A stretch of 64,000 nucleotides of DNA, from NCBI GenBank assembly GCA_026419785.1, contig JAODTK010004098.1, positions 124,001 through 188,000 of the forward strand, written 5' to 3'. Position numbers and translations under genes: made by a program. Shown one piece after another: positions 12,470-23,948 of this stretch. The notes under the pieces were generated by a model. The model saw nothing but the letters and a program-made list of their open reading frames with translations. It was not told where the DNA came from and ran no database searches. The stretch's first letter is position 1; every line of letters starts with the position of its first letter. Origin of the DNA: Sclerodactyla briareus. Lineage: Eukaryota; Echinodermata; Holothuroidea; Dendrochirotida; Sclerodactylidae.

Positions 12470-12656
12470 CTGGTTGGGCCTGGTGTAGGACTCTGCATGC
12501 TCTCCCACTCTTAAGGCCTTTCTTCCAGTATTGGTAGATCGCCTCTACGGTGATGTCGTTACGATATGGACTCGCCACTGGTAGACCTAGTTCTGGTAAT
12601 GAAAAATTCTTCTCCAGTGCTGACTCGCATCGTAGAAGTCGACCTGAATATTCCCC
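12470..12656 (-). CDS. Probable second G2F exon
   Basis: A 187-nt minus-strand candidate between acceptor TGATTTACAG and donor GTATTA, immediately downstream of the G2F exon. If spliced in phase 1, the junction gives Gly-Gly-Ile-Phe, where nidogens have G-G-x-F. The next stretch reads IQVDFYDASQHWRRIFHYQ in one frame, and LGLPVASPYRNDITVEAIYQ in another. This loosely follows the family pattern (V-x-F, then Q, then GLD, then a beta strand). At least one frame change is needed. Its length is one more than a multiple of three. Position, splice sites and codon-like texture support it. Residue similarity is weak, so it could be an unrelated open stretch. Confidence 0.4.
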
Positions 12657-13148
12657 CTGTAAATCAGGTATAGCATAATGATAGACCCCTGTGGGAGTAC
12701 ATCTGACAAAATTCTTAATTAAGATGAATTTAGCTCAACAATGCCAATCATACTGAACATCTGTTGAAGTTTCAACATGCAGGGTTGGTAATAGTTTCCT
12801 CATGGTTGTAAAATTGTGATAAATGGAATAGATCTCATTTGCAGAAACTAATATTGTTTTAATAGTAAGATTTTTAGTAGTTCAATCGGAACTAAACGTA
12901 TAGGGGGTTAAATTGAACAATGAATGTGCCACACACCCATTCCAAGTACCAATAAACATCTGGCATGGCCACAGAAGTCTGGGATGGTTGACTAGGATGT
13001 TATATACTATACTCGGGTGGCCCCTCATGGGCTAATCTGAACATGTCAAATGGACTCATACTCTAGGGATGAATGATTTAAATCAAGGGAACCTTGCTGA
13101 CATACATACCTAGTACAAAGAAAATACTTGTTGGTGATTCATTCATAC

Positions 13149-13403
13149 CTGTTATCGTGATGCACCGTTTGAAAAATGCCCTTTTTCTGATCGTGCAAAG
13201 AGCACCCGAATTGTTTCTTTTTTTCTGCTACAGGCAGGAGCAGCTGTAGGGTTTCAGTGAAAAAGTCCCTTGGGGTGGGGCTTATAGCTGTGTAGGTCCG
13301 TCCCTCTCCGGCCACAATAAAGGCATGGTAGTTAATGCCGGAGAGCTGCTCACCATTGACCGTACCCCTGATGGCCCATTGGCACGGAATGGGGTATTCA
13401 CCG
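13149..13403 (-). CDS. G2F (nidogen beta-barrel) exon
   Basis: A 255-nt minus-strand exon between acceptor CCCCTGCAG and donor GTATGA, phase 1 to phase 1. It encodes the first half of the nidogen G2F beta-barrel, the module that binds perlecan and collagen IV in nidogen-1. Readable motifs in order: VNTPFRANG, then GTVNGEQLSGINYHAFIVAG, then EGRTYTAISPTP, then LLLPV, then GWLFARSEKGHFSNG. The block YHAFIV-x-GEGRTYTAIS-x-x-P is a near-signature of the family (nidogens have LH-Y-V--DGR-YTAIS-IP). These motifs fall in different frames, implying about three one-base losses: one after RANG, one at GW, one near the 3' end after SNG. The total length is still a multiple of three. This exon is the strongest evidence for the gene's identity. 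Confidence 0.75.
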
Positions 13404-14167
13404 CTGCAGGGGAATCAAAGCATGTGTGGGCAAGGAACTTTTCGAAATTCTCAGTGACAGCAAATTGTGAAAATACAGGTTTTCATTGGTTGAAGAATCA
13501 ATTGAAAGTTTATAAGGTTATATCGTGGGGAATGGAAAAATTCTATAGGTCCAAACCCCATTTCAAATTCTGATGTTTCTTTTTGAGTTATTTGGCCTTC
13601 AAAGTTTGGGCCATTAAGCAGAGAAATTGGGGAGATCCCAATTGCGCAAGAACGTGTGACGTTTACACAATGAACAACACAAGAAATTATGGTTTGTTTT
13701 TCATGTTTCAATTTGTTGGGTAAGTCCACATAGCGAACACTACCAAACCCACTACAACAAATGCTTTTCAAAGTGCAATTAATGTTTGAATTTCGACATA
13801 GAAAACAAGAATGTTTGCAGGCGTGTGACGCACGTAATCATCATCTAGATTTGCATATGGCTGCCTTTCGTCTGCCGCAATACACATGCTTCACAATACA
13901 CAACTTCAAAGGACTATAACTCCGTAACGGAAGTCGTATGAACTTCCGGTTTGGACTGACACATTCAGTTTCCATACAGCTATCATATTAGCCCCTTCAT
14001 GGAATCATCCTGAAGTTGTCCTCAATACACAATGACTCAAACAAACAACATGGAGCGCTCATGAAAGAATCGAATACAGGAGCACCATTGCTGGGGAGGT
14101 ACTAAAATGGCAGAGTGTGATATTTCCTATGAAATATGGGACAAATTTCTTGACTTTGAAAATTGAA

Positions 14168-14398
14168 GGGGGAGTAAGTATAGGCAAAATATTCACATAG
14201 AAAAAATTCAAATAGTAAAAATGGTAGAGGAAGTATGTCAATCTGCTGGCAATGCCTTCAGTTTACATCATAATCTTATATCTGGGGAAGTACGTATAGG
14301 CAAAATATTAACATAGAAAAAATTAAAATAGTAAAAATGTAGAGGAAGTATGTAATATGCTGGCAATGCCTGCGTTTACATCACTAATTCTATATCTA
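14168..14398. repeat. Tandem duplication of about 115 bp
   Basis: Two adjacent copies begin at about 14168 and 14283. Both contain GTATAGGCAAAATATT, ACATAGAAAAAATT, AGTAAAAATG, AGAGGAAGTATGT and GCTGGCAATGCCT in the same order. They differ by a few substitutions and single-base indels. Confidence 0.85.
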
Positions 14399-15351
14399 AT
14401 GCCTAAAAATGCATCAACCATGATATCAGGTGCGCAACAGTACACAGGAAAATTTAATGGACACTAAAGAAATATTACGACAGGGAGAACTCTTATGCAG
14501 CACACCTAACCACACCACCATACTGACCCACACTGACCCACACCTCACCCCCACGACCATACTGCCCAGGTACCATTCTAAGCCTACATACAAGGGAATA
14601 TCTAGAGTATGACATTGGAATATGTTATCACTCACTATATCTGGTTAACCATAGGCATTGGCACTATTTTCTCACAAGGATAGGTAACATGGTAGGCAGA
14701 CCAAATGTATACCACGCAGTCTCCAGACACAATAAAGGAACTGGGCAATAAAATAAGGCCAACTTACATCGACAAGTTTAGCCGGGAGGAATTTCGACAG
14801 GCTCCCAAAGAAGGGACTGGCCCTATCGTAAATTCCAGGTTTTATATGCAGGACTCCAAAACCTTTCCCTGGTTGAAATTAGTGAAATTCTACCAAACAC
14901 CCGATATCCCAGTTGTAAGAATCTCCGGATTTTCTCCCCCAAGTGATGTGCATTGGTAGTTACAACAACGAATGGTATCTCTTCAGAACTATGAAGTAAC
15001 GTAGGGCCAAAAAAAAGGGTCCATGGGTGGCTCAAGTCTTCAAATTTACCTACATGATAAACAAGCATAGTTGTTGCATATATCCTAATACTATTACTGG
15101 CTTGTATGTTTAGTAACTTGTATCCATTTATCCATTTTTACTGTTGCCAGATTTCCTTTCTTTAAAGTTTCGGTAAAGCCCTTGGAGACTCTGGCATAAG
15201 CATTATAAGTTGTATTCAATATTATAGTATAAAGTTTTCAAATAAGATTTTCCTCCTCCCTTCCCCTTTTCTTATTGGGCGTATTATGTGCCTTCAAGTT
15301 GAAACAGTGGTCTGGTGTTTACTCTTTCACCCAAGTTCAACAGGGAAGAAA

Positions 15352-15924
15352 TTAAAGGGCCAGTGACACAGGTCTCCACACCGGTATCCATAGGCTTCAC
15401 TGTGTGTGGAGTTTTCACTGTACAAATTTCCCATTGACATTCGTCGTTGAAGGCACAAAATCTGATAGGTCATTCCAATCACATGACTGCTTGTTTTGGT
15501 CAGGTTGATTTATGTCAGCGAAATCCACTCACTTTGTTTAATTTTCATCAAGAAGTTGGAAGAGAAAATGCTAATTTGGAAAGGGGGAGGTGTAGTAAAG
15601 ATTAAAAAACATTCTAAAACTTCGACTTATATCTGATTCGATTAAATCACAGTTTATAGTTGGACTAGTATAGCATTGTTATCGGTTATTCGGCTATAAT
15701 AGCGCCTGGGTCGTCGCTTACGTCACAATTAGGTTTATTCCCCCAAGATGCGCCAATATGGCGCTGTGTACAGTAGTGCTTTGTTTATGGTGCAATAGCC
15801 AAAGGCACAAAGTTGAACTCGGTGTTTCGATCATGGAGGGGGTCGCTCAAAATAGGATCAAAAATGGTTTGAAAGGATGCAGAAAAGTAAAGAAACATGT
15901 CTCTTGCCTGGAGTTCCCCTTTAA
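15352..15924. mobile_element. TTAA-flanked MITE, piggyBac-like
   Basis: A TTAA at 15352-15355 is followed by AGGGCCAGTGACACAGG. The other end reads CTTGCCTGGAGTTCCCCT followed by TTAA at 15921-15924. Reverse-complemented, the right end starts TTAAAGGGGAAC, matching the left TTAAAGGGCCA. TTAA target sites with short AGGG-type inverted ends are typical of piggyBac-derived MITEs. No transposase frame is inside. The inverted ends are short, so the call is tentative. Confidence 0.4.
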
Positions 15925-16164
15925 ACCCCCAGCCACAACAGTCAAGGACCTGAATGATTATTTATCCATCATCCTGATGTGGAAAATCCCTAATTTTTGA
16001 TGATCACAATTAGGGTGGATGATTCCTGACCAATTCTATGTGGCAGAATCAACAAACGTAAACTGTTTGTTAATCTGTGAACTATGATTTTCTCAACCCC
16101 ATATTTAACCTGCACCCCACCCAACATTATTGAACATCTGGCGATAACACTTAAGTCTGGGTGG

Positions 16165-16225
16165 GCCACCTGATAGCCCAGGTCCAACATGGGGTAAGTT
16201 TGATTTGTGAAATAGATTTGGAGAG
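16165..16225 (+). repeat. Dispersed repeat family R1, partial copy
   Basis: Only the second half is recognisable: GGTCCAACATGGGGTAAG, then TTGTGAAATAGATTTGG. Confidence 0.4.
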
Positions 16226-17095
16226 CTGTCAGTGATGGGGTTGTAAGAGGACGGAGGTAGCCTTGAAGTCCAATGAAGTACAAAGTTCATGTAATATGAC
16301 TCGACTTGATGATGTGCTAGGCTGCGCTTTACCACGTTACTTTCAAAACCCGCTTTTATGTGCAACCTAAAACCAATGTACTTACCTTTCACCACTAACG
16401 TTTGTGCAGTTCACCTACCTCTAGCCGCCGCGACCAGCATATTCTTCAGCTAAGCGCAAGGAGGAAACAAGAAGAAGAAATTGAGTTGGTGAACTGTAAA
16501 CATCAGTGGTAAAAGGTAAGTATCACTTGTGCAATAAATTATCAAGTTACCACTCGGTGATCATGTCGAAAATGTAAATAATGGAGTGACTGTGAGTCGG
16601 TCACCTAACGAGTACCAGATATTATTCAATTTTTTTCCCTATACTGAACACCATTCAAAATACACAGAATTGGCCGCATCAATTATTGGATCACATTCTT
16701 CCACATATGCCACAGTTTGCATCGTTTCCATGGACTAATTACCGAGGAATGGATGCCTGAACGGTGAAGTCAGTCAACTTTCATAATCACAGCTCTCAGG
16801 GAAACTAAAGAATGGTGAGTTGTGCAATTTGCTGCTGAACATGAACAAAAGTTGACAACTGAAAATATGTCTAATGAAATTTGATCTTTTGGCATTTGAA
16901 TTGCTATTGAAGAAAGGTGTGTCATCCAGTTTGATCCAGATTTACCTCAATTTTGGTTAAAATCGTAAATTTGCATTCTCTAGTGAGAGGGTAGTCGAGT
17001 TTCCAAAAAATGCACTCAGTTCGATGAATATTGATATGTTTACATTCAATTCATGCATGCCTGCACACACCACTAATACCTATTTTATCTGCACT

Positions 17096-17129
17096 GATCG
17101 ACTCATGATAATGATCGACTCATGATAAC
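17096..17129. repeat. 17-bp tandem repeat, two copies
   Basis: GATCGACTCATGATAA is repeated with a period of 17 bp. Confidence 0.85.
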
Positions 17130-17729
17130 GCTACTATACAGTAATTTGTTTCATTGACTACAGCACCAGTCACACAAACAGCACCAGTCAAACAACTACA
17201 GACAATCCTTCCAATATTCTGTCCACACAAGTCCTTGTACTCCCTGATTCCCATGTGAAAGAAATAATACCATTGTTGTAAAGCAGTGACAAGCTGTCAG
17301 CTGTACTAATAAGAAAACAAACATGACTCGCGTGAAGATATTTGAAAAATAGAAAGATACGCAGACTCTGGTCTTGATCTAAATATGAGAAAAGAGCCAG
17401 TCTGAATAATATTTGACAGCTCTGGCAAGCACACAGGATTGATGGGAATAACCAGAACAACCACTCCCGAAAAACAGTATCATTTAAAAAAGCTTCTAAT
17501 TTGGAAATATTGATCCACAAGGGTACATGGGACGCCATTCTGGAGGGAAGAACAATTTGTGATGAATATAAAGAAGTTGGAGGCAGGTAAGGGCATCCTT
17601 AGGCTGTAGATAGGCTAATTACCATCCTTGATCAATTACTTGTGTGCCCTAAAGGCAATCAGATAGAGTAAACCAGCTTTGGTACCGCATACAAAATTGA
17701 ATCAAAATCAGTTTTACTGTTTCAGAGAA

Positions 17730-17761
17730 GTCACACTTGCCTGCAAACAGGCAAGTGTGAC
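17730..17761. repeat. Perfect 14-bp hairpin
   Basis: GTCACACTTGCCTG, a four-base CAAA loop, then CAGGCAAGTGTGAC: 14 paired bases with no mismatch. Confidence 0.95.
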
Positions 17762-17799
17762 ATGCACACACACAACCGAGCAGTGGCTTAACCCAGAGA

Positions 17800-17912
17800 T
17801 GGTTCGTAGGGGGGTGTTTGTCTGGGTCGGGACCCAGGGGAAGTTGGCCCTCATTTATAGCCTCGCCCTCCCTATTGACAAATAAATGCAATTCATGGGC
17901 CCCTAGGCACAT
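17800..17912 (+). repeat. Dispersed repeat family R2, copy 1
   Basis: GGTCGGGACCCAGGGGAAGT, GGCCCTCATTTATAGCCTC, CCCTCCCTATTGACAA and CATGGGCCCCTAG recur in the same order at 49676-49775 with substitutions. No coding signal. Confidence 0.6.
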
Positions 17913-20900
17913 GAGCTATAGAATTTGATGAACAACAGCTATAAAATGTCTACTGAACAGTAGAAAAAAGTGTTTTTTGTGTCAAACATTTACTGGTAAC
18001 TAGGGTTAGGGGGGTTCTGACCCCCAACCGCCAATTCTGCATATGCCACTACAACTGCCCCCCCCCATCCTCTCTCTGCATACGCCCCTGCAACTGAGTG
18101 ATTGCTAGGTCTCTTTCTGGACTTCCCCCGTTCAGGGGAGACAACAAAAGTACAAAACCCATCGGCATCCATCCACACTACCTGCAGCTGCCAGGCCAGA
18201 CTCTTCCTGCCTGCCACCACCCTGACACCCCTATTATCCCCTACCTAGTGCCACCCTAACCCCTCCAGTCCCCACAGCCAGCACAGACCAGTTCTCAACT
18301 GTGACCATAGGCATCTCGGAACCAACCTCTGAGTCATAGCCTGGAGACCAGACTGGGTTTTGTTCAGACACGACAGGGAGTCTGTCACCGATGAATCACA
18401 CATGCCCACAATGTGCTAAACTGTTATCAGATTGGAGCTTTCAACCAGTTCAGTTTTGTTTGATGTTGTACAGTCCACTGATCAGTGCATTATTAAATGT
18501 TCCCCTGCTGAGTGATGGTCACATCACACACAACCCACCTTTACTTTAAAGCGCAATATATCCAAATTTTCTCGTGCAATTTGGAGCAAAAACAAACTTT
18601 CGGCTATATAGAAAGAAAAAAAAATAGACAATTGAACTGACAGAATGCCATCTTTTATTTTCTGGGTGAGAAAAACTTGACCTACAGTATCCCCAGGCTC
18701 TTATGTGGAGTTGGTGAATAGGAAAATTAGAGCCACCTAATATCCTGAACATACTACACAAAATCAGAGCCTACAGGTTGTCATATTGATGGTTAATCCA
18801 GTGGCATTGCCCCTCTTTGGTTTGGGGGAAGGGCACTGGGGCTCAGTGATACCATGTGGTGGGAGTGGGGGGAGGGGAGGGTGGGGGGGGAGGGCACTGC
18901 AGGGAACTTTGTGACTAATGTCCTGGGGTGATGTCCCTCCCCCACTTTTTGACCATTTTTTCTAATAATTAGGGGGCCTAGATGCAATCGGCTACAATTG
19001 CTAAATTTTACAGTAAAATTAGGGTCAGGAATTTAACCTTCTGAGTGAATATATAAAAATCCACATTTTGGTTGTATGCCACATCCCATTCGGGGGGATT
19101 TGGGAGGACACATCTTTTTTGGGGGGGGCGGGTAGTGACACCCATGCCCCCTCCTTGGGTGGGTGTTGTCGCTCGTTGTACTAACCATTCCCACTAATTA
19201 TGTCTTCAATATTTCCAAATCATCATGTTTCCTTCCTTCTCAGAGAATTTGGAGGGAAGATAAATAAATTTATGGAAACTTGAGCCCCTGTCTACTCGGT
19301 TGTTGAGAAAAATGGAGCTTACAAGAAGTTTGACAAGTTTAGAACTGATTTGGGAATGGATTCATGAACAAAAGGTCCAGTAGTTTAGCTGTTCATGATG
19401 GTGGCAATTCTTAGTTGTTATTGGCAAAGACACGTGGGTTATCCAAGCTTCAAAGGAAACAACCTACACTATCGAACTAAGTAGCATAGCTAGAACTTGG
19501 GGATAGCTGCAAAACTGCTGGGAAATACTTCCCACCGGTTGACTTTGAAAGCACGACGATTGTGTTGTGAAACCAAACTGCACGCCGATGTAGCACGCTC
19601 GCGTGTCCTGTGTACTTTGTTCATGGTGCACCTCAGAAAAGTGCGACCACATGCAAACCCGATTTACCCCTTGGTAAATAGACACTAAGGTTTATTTAGC
19701 CCCATATCATTTTGTGGTACAGAACCCCTGGGGCCCGTTCCTTTCCCTTTTGGCAGTAGGCCTTCCCCCCATGTGTGCCACAGTTTCACTGTGAGTTCAC
19801 AGTTTCAGACCATTCAGGTCAGAGTACATAAGCATCTGATGAATATGGGTCCGCTTTGGTCAGCACAGTTAAAACAATTGGATCAGATAATTAGATACAG
19901 TCTTTCTCGTTACCAAATTGAAAGAGATTCACCATTAATCAATCATTTCTAGGTTTAGTGAAATAGCCTTGGCCCTGAATTCCGTGTTTTGTCACTACGG
20001 CACCTTCTGTACCCAAATTGCTCGACCCCCCTCGCCCACCCGGTTATTGCCCTTTGTAAGTGATGTACGCAGTTTTGGCCACTGACACCTTGGCAGTTAC
20101 CAACCTACTACTATCCCTAATTACCTCTGCCCCAATAATTTTCCCCTCAATTATATCTATCTCTTGACCATCCCTCAGGCAGACCTTTCCATTGCCCAAG
20201 AAATCCCTCGTTGCACCACACAGCAGAGCCAGTGTTGTATTCTACGCAGGAGGCAGAGGCTTGAACAGGCTGAGCAAGATCACCAACGTCGGCCCATATT
20301 TGATGTTCAAATCGGTAACGAATGAAGATTGGTGATTAAGAAGGAACACATATAGATTTGAACAACATACCTACCAGAGTTTGTGTAAACATGAAATAGT
20401 GGATTAAGCATGGATGCATGTCAGATCAGCTGAGTCAGTATATTTAATTACAAACCCATGCTAAGCCTGAAAGCATCCCCGCAGCATCTGCATGGCTTCT
20501 CAAATGTCTCAGGTCTCTACCCCTCTGAATGTGGGGAATGCGTGACCACTGTGTGTGGCATCTGAAGATTAAGATTTGGGGTCCATGGCCTTGTAGAAGC
20601 AGCGCCTCCTCACTCGACTAGCGACTCTAACTCCCTGGTGGATTGTTACTCGATGAATACTTGCTGCACCACCCACGAGGCACATTCGCTCATGACCTAC
20701 TACACCCTGGCAGCCGCCGCAGCCGCGCCCTCCTTTCACCTCGGCAGGTACCCCTTTTACAATGTGGGTAGCGTGGATATTCGAGGAGACATGCCTTGTC
20801 TAACATCAGTGCGGAAAAAGCCCAGGTAGCAAAATTCTCTCTGATGGGAGAACAATTTTCCAGATTCCGAAAGTGCCTATTGTCACTGAGTTCCCTGCAT

Positions 20901-22022
20901 TTTCGTGTTACCCGTAGAGGCGCTATGATATTTGGTGGGGAGGGGGGTCCGTGAATTCTTTGCATAGTGGTGCTGCCATTACCATCTCTTGTTTCCATTG
21001 TCACTTTTCATTGCATATCTACTCTGCATTCCCCCTTTTTTTTCTCACCCCTGTTGCACCACTTGCAGGATTTCTGATATTTTTCAGCTATAGCCGTCCA
21101 GTCAGGCCTTTCTTTCCCAGCCTACCTGCCCCTGAAAAGGGCAGTGTTGACTCTTGTTATAACAATGGCCAAGTACAACCTTAGTCTATACCTACAAAAG
21201 CTAAATCCTCCCCCCCCACCACTCTCACCCCCCCATTTTTGTTCCCCTGGTGAAGAACCAATGATCTAACGATTCAACTACTTCTTTTTCCATGGGTAAT
21301 CCATTTTTTCAAGACATGCAATTTAAAAAGAAGCACAGATCCCATTGTGTAGTCATTGCCAGTCCTTGCCTCTCTCATTCCAATTCCCTCCAGAAAGTTC
21401 ACTTTTCAAACTCACTATCCGAGAACAACTGTTTAAGCAACAAGCATGGTTGCCTGAGCACATGAGGTAATGACCATCACATTAGCTTGGTTCCCTTAAT
21501 CAGGATCATTCCAACTAATATGTGCAAATTTTTTTTTCCACCATTCAGGTAGGATTGCTTTTGGATACAGGTCCACTCTTACAACAGCAGAAGAGCGGCC
21601 CAGGAACTTCCACAACACGGAGAAATTGTCTTTCTCTCTCAGCTTTCAATGATATGGAGCACCCCCCTGTTTCCGACTATGGATGTGACAATAATGCCAT
21701 GGTAGAGGTTATCCATGAAGACATGTGTGCGCTATATTGCTCCTTTATGTGTGTGTCAATATGTGCTATGAGCTGTGATATGTTCACGTCCTCCCGTTTA
21801 GTCCCCTCGAATATCAACAGAAGCGAGCATCTATGCAGAGGGAGGGAGGGAGGGGAGGGTTCTGAAATTTGGGGAAAGTAGAACAAAAAAATGCAATTCA
21901 AAGGACCCCTGGGTGCAAAATGGTTACACTGTTCGAGCTAAAGCACAATAAAGCAGTTCTGAATCTTGCCGAAACAAGAAACAGATTTTTTGAGGAAAAA
22001 TCTGTCTTGACCGTGGGTCATT

Positions 22023-22041
22023 GGGGGGGGGGGGGGGGGGG
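22023..22041. repeat. Run of 19 G
   Basis: An uninterrupted G homopolymer. A similar run of 18 G occurs at 58694-58711. G-rich DNA without long homopolymers lies near 18865-18895 and 35061-35090. Confidence 0.95.
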
Positions 22042-23479
22042 AGTTCAAAAACCCCTTCAGTTATGCAACTGAAACAGGGCAGGGAGTTCTATGGGCCCTC
22101 TGGCACCCAAGCCAACATGGGACTGACAGTATCTCTGCCGTGAAGATGGTGCGCGCAAGTGTCCCAGCAAAAAAACAAAAACTGTTATTGGAATGATATT
22201 TCACCTGAGGTTACAAACCATAACAAGATGTTCATACAGGGAAATAATGGGGATTTCTAGTGATGGGAGTAGGTGTTTAACCCTCACAATTCTATGTACT
22301 CTCCCAAAAATGACCAATCTTGACGCAACGGAAATCACTTCATTAGTTGCACTTTTCGCTCAAGAAATGCTGGAGAACACCGTGATCATTGATGAGAAGG
22401 TGACTATGGATCATCTCGAATAGTGGCGGAATCTGGATCCTCCGCCTGGCCTGCCCCCCATGGCAAAATATACTCTCAGGTAACGACTGAGGCCATCCCA
22501 TCAAGGAAGAGCATGGGTTTAATCTCAGTCCAGATCTGGTATGTAACACTCCCAGTTTCCACAAATGTCGAGAAATGTTATAATATTGCTCACGCAACGC
22601 AAATTGCTTCACCTTTTAGGAATACCTATACCAAAGTATCAAACCTACGCAATTATTTATTGACACATGGAAGGAGGTGGAGGGGGTCAGTAGTCCGTGT
22701 AGCCTTAATAGTAGCCAGGGGAGTTGACTCTAATTATCTGCAGGCCTCCACCTTCTTTTTTTCTCCAAAGTCAACTGGGAAGGAACAACAAGGTCTCCCC
22801 CAGCTCCGTGAACAAGGTTTGCCTCATGTAGTGGGGGGGGCAGGGGGGGTATAGGTGTCGAAATGGGGGGGGTCCACTGGGAAACTGGCACAATAGAGCG
22901 TAATCCACAAAGAGACAAACAACCACAACAGGTGGTGCCACCATGTTAAGTTCTAATCTCATCTTCTCACAGCACCAATTACCCTGATACCACTGAGAGG
23001 ACTGGTACACGGCAATGAACATCTCACATTGTGTTAGCAAAAAAGGTGGCTTACAAAAGATCATAAGCAAAACTGTGGGTGTTTTATATTCACATTAATT
23101 CCTAGAGCAGAAGGATGAAAGTAACTGCTATAAATGGAAATATATCTGATAATCTTCTTCTTGAAGGTGGGGGATATCATTCATACCTCTCCCCTTTTTC
23201 TAGACAGTTGTATAAAATAAATAGGCCTTTAAGATACTTATCGTATCACCAATTTTTGGAAAAATATGCATTCCAGAAACTAACATTAGTTATCTTTATC
23301 AAATGGCCTGGAAATCACCGAAACATACCATGTTTGGGGATCTGTGAATTTATGAATACTTAGGTGTCCAAATGCCTGACATCAAGCGAATGTAGTAAAG
23401 TTGGTTGAAAGCAGAAAACAATACTAGGAACATTTTGGGGCAAAAATCTTAGAGACAAACTCAAATGAACTACTAGCAC

Positions 23480-23610
23480 ATGGCAAAAATAGAAGGGAGG
23501 GCGATGGGTTGCCGACCTGGATTTGTGTAATTGCCAGAAGCTCGATGTGGCATTGGGGTGGGTGCATAGCTCCCCCCCCCTGTGGGGTAATATAATAGAT
23601 AGATTCCCAT
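23480..23610 (+). repeat. Dispersed repeat family R1, copy 3
   Basis: Contains GGGCGATGGGTTGCCGACC, TGGATTTGTGTAATTGCCAG, GGGTGGGTGCATAGCTCC, then GGGGTAATATAATAGATAGA. Orientation matches copies 1 and 2. Confidence 0.6.
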
Positions 23611-23855
23611 TTTCTTCATCTAGCGGACTGCAACGTCACCGCTGGTCCAGCTTGCGTAGATATCAAGTGGGTATGTCCCTCCTCACACAACTTGTTGATT
23701 GGCATCCCCCCCCACCCTCCAGCACCGTCTCTTCAGAGCGGCTCAAACTGATGTACATCTCAAACTTAGGAGACTATATGTTGCGAACTACATACATACT
23801 ACATCCCTTCCCTGTGTCTCTACATGTAATACATGCTGTCCCCCTGGATGTTACC

Positions 23856-23948
23856 ACCTTCGTTCGGGATTCCCCACACGATATCGTAACGGGTCAACAG
23901 CATCGACCTGGAACACACCCAGACCCCTGCTCATTAACGTTGCTGGAC
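23856..23948 (-). CDS. Candidate exon for the end of the NIDO domain
   Basis: A strong acceptor (pyrimidine-rich tract ending ATATTCCTAG) opens a short minus-strand exon in phase 1. It reads about PATLMSRGLGVFQVDAVDPL. The G-V-F-Q-V-D stretch resembles the G-x-W-x-F-x-V-D strand that closes the NIDO domain in nidogens, and the exon lies in the right order between the NIDO-like exon and the G2F exon. The donor is uncertain: GTGGTA or GTAACA three bases apart near 23855-23858. The antisense strand is open for 162 codons here, which I treat as a shadow. Short and tentative. Confidence 0.4.

Larger units (their letters stand above)
13404..23855. other. Large intron of the nidogen-like gene
   Basis: No further convincing exon found on the minus strand. 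The expected EGF module between NIDO and G2F is missing or too eroded to see. Contents listed separately: a 115-bp tandem duplication (14.2 kb), a TTAA-flanked element (15.4-15.9 kb), a partial R1 copy, a perfect hairpin (17.7 kb), a 19-base G run (22023-22041) and R1 copy 3. Coding-like but unassigned stretches lie near 14.77-14.96 and 20.58-20.75 kb. Confidence 0.4.

Noticed and set aside
14705-15068. Overlapping plus- and minus-strand open frames with coding-like texture (plus: SREEFRQAPKEGTG; minus strand has a GTAAGT donor near 14765)
   Set aside because: Neither peptide matches anything I know. The minus-strand reading needs a frame change and the plus-strand reading has no clear splice sites. 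It could be a missed exon of the nidogen-like gene but cannot be supported.
20582-20830. Plus-strand frame with an Ala-rich stretch and a CAG/GTACCC donor-like site
   Set aside because: No acceptor with a pyrimidine tract, no recognisable domain, and its length is within chance expectation.
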